From Paludibacter sp. (GTDB taxonomy: Bacteria > Bacteroidota > Bacteroidia > Bacteroidales > Paludibacteraceae), in assembly GCA_030655595.1 (NCBI GenBank), contig JAUSNQ010000004.1:1-6631 (forward strand): a stretch of 6,631 nt of DNA, in the 5' to 3' direction. The notes under the pieces are model-generated. The model did not search any database, was not told the DNA's origin, and saw only the letters and a list, made by a program, of their open reading frames with translations. The position numbers and the translations under genes were made by a program. This document shows, in pieces, positions 6,629 through 6,631 of this stretch (the first letter of the stretch is position 1; every line of letters starts with the position of its first letter).

Positions 6629-6631
6629 ATA

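Overview
The window looks like a chromosomal segment from a member of the Bacteroidota. It is AT-rich. The two plus-strand genes start without a Shine-Dalgarno sequence and instead share an A-rich leader (AACCAAAAAAA about 20 bases before each ATG). A Bacteroidota-type -7 promoter element (TATGTTTG, consensus TAnnTTTG) lies upstream of the first gene. The protein content, a large lipoprotein paired with a DUF5723-like outer-membrane barrel, also fits this phylum. The exact genus cannot be read from the sequence.

Layout. Positions 1-267 are non-coding and rich in small repeats: a 10-bp perfect hairpin, a 19-base near-perfect direct repeat whose two copies each carry a GCAAA-N8-TTTGC dyad, and a likely promoter overlapping the second copy. 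Positions 268-3726 encode an 1152-residue lipoprotein. My reading is that its middle is built from four diverged copies of a beta-rich unit of about 155-176 residues. After a 26-base gap, 3753-5159 encodes a 468-residue protein with a Sec signal peptide, probably a DUF5723-type outer-membrane beta-barrel. The close spacing and matching leaders suggest the two are one transcription unit, and that the products act together at the outer membrane; this is inference. Positions 5160-5302 separate convergent genes and hold a perfect 29-bp inverted repeat with a 38-base, itself partly structured, loop, plus a 10-base direct repeat. Positions 5303-6628 (minus strand) encode a PIN-PhoH protein, a predicted ATP-dependent RNA-processing enzyme, complete except that its upstream region is outside the window.

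The most interesting points are the repeat architecture of the giant lipoprotein and its pairing with a barrel of unknown function, the long perfect palindrome between the convergent genes, and the duplicated dyad in the promoter region. I see no CRISPR array, tRNA, rRNA, insertion sequence or recognisable defence system.
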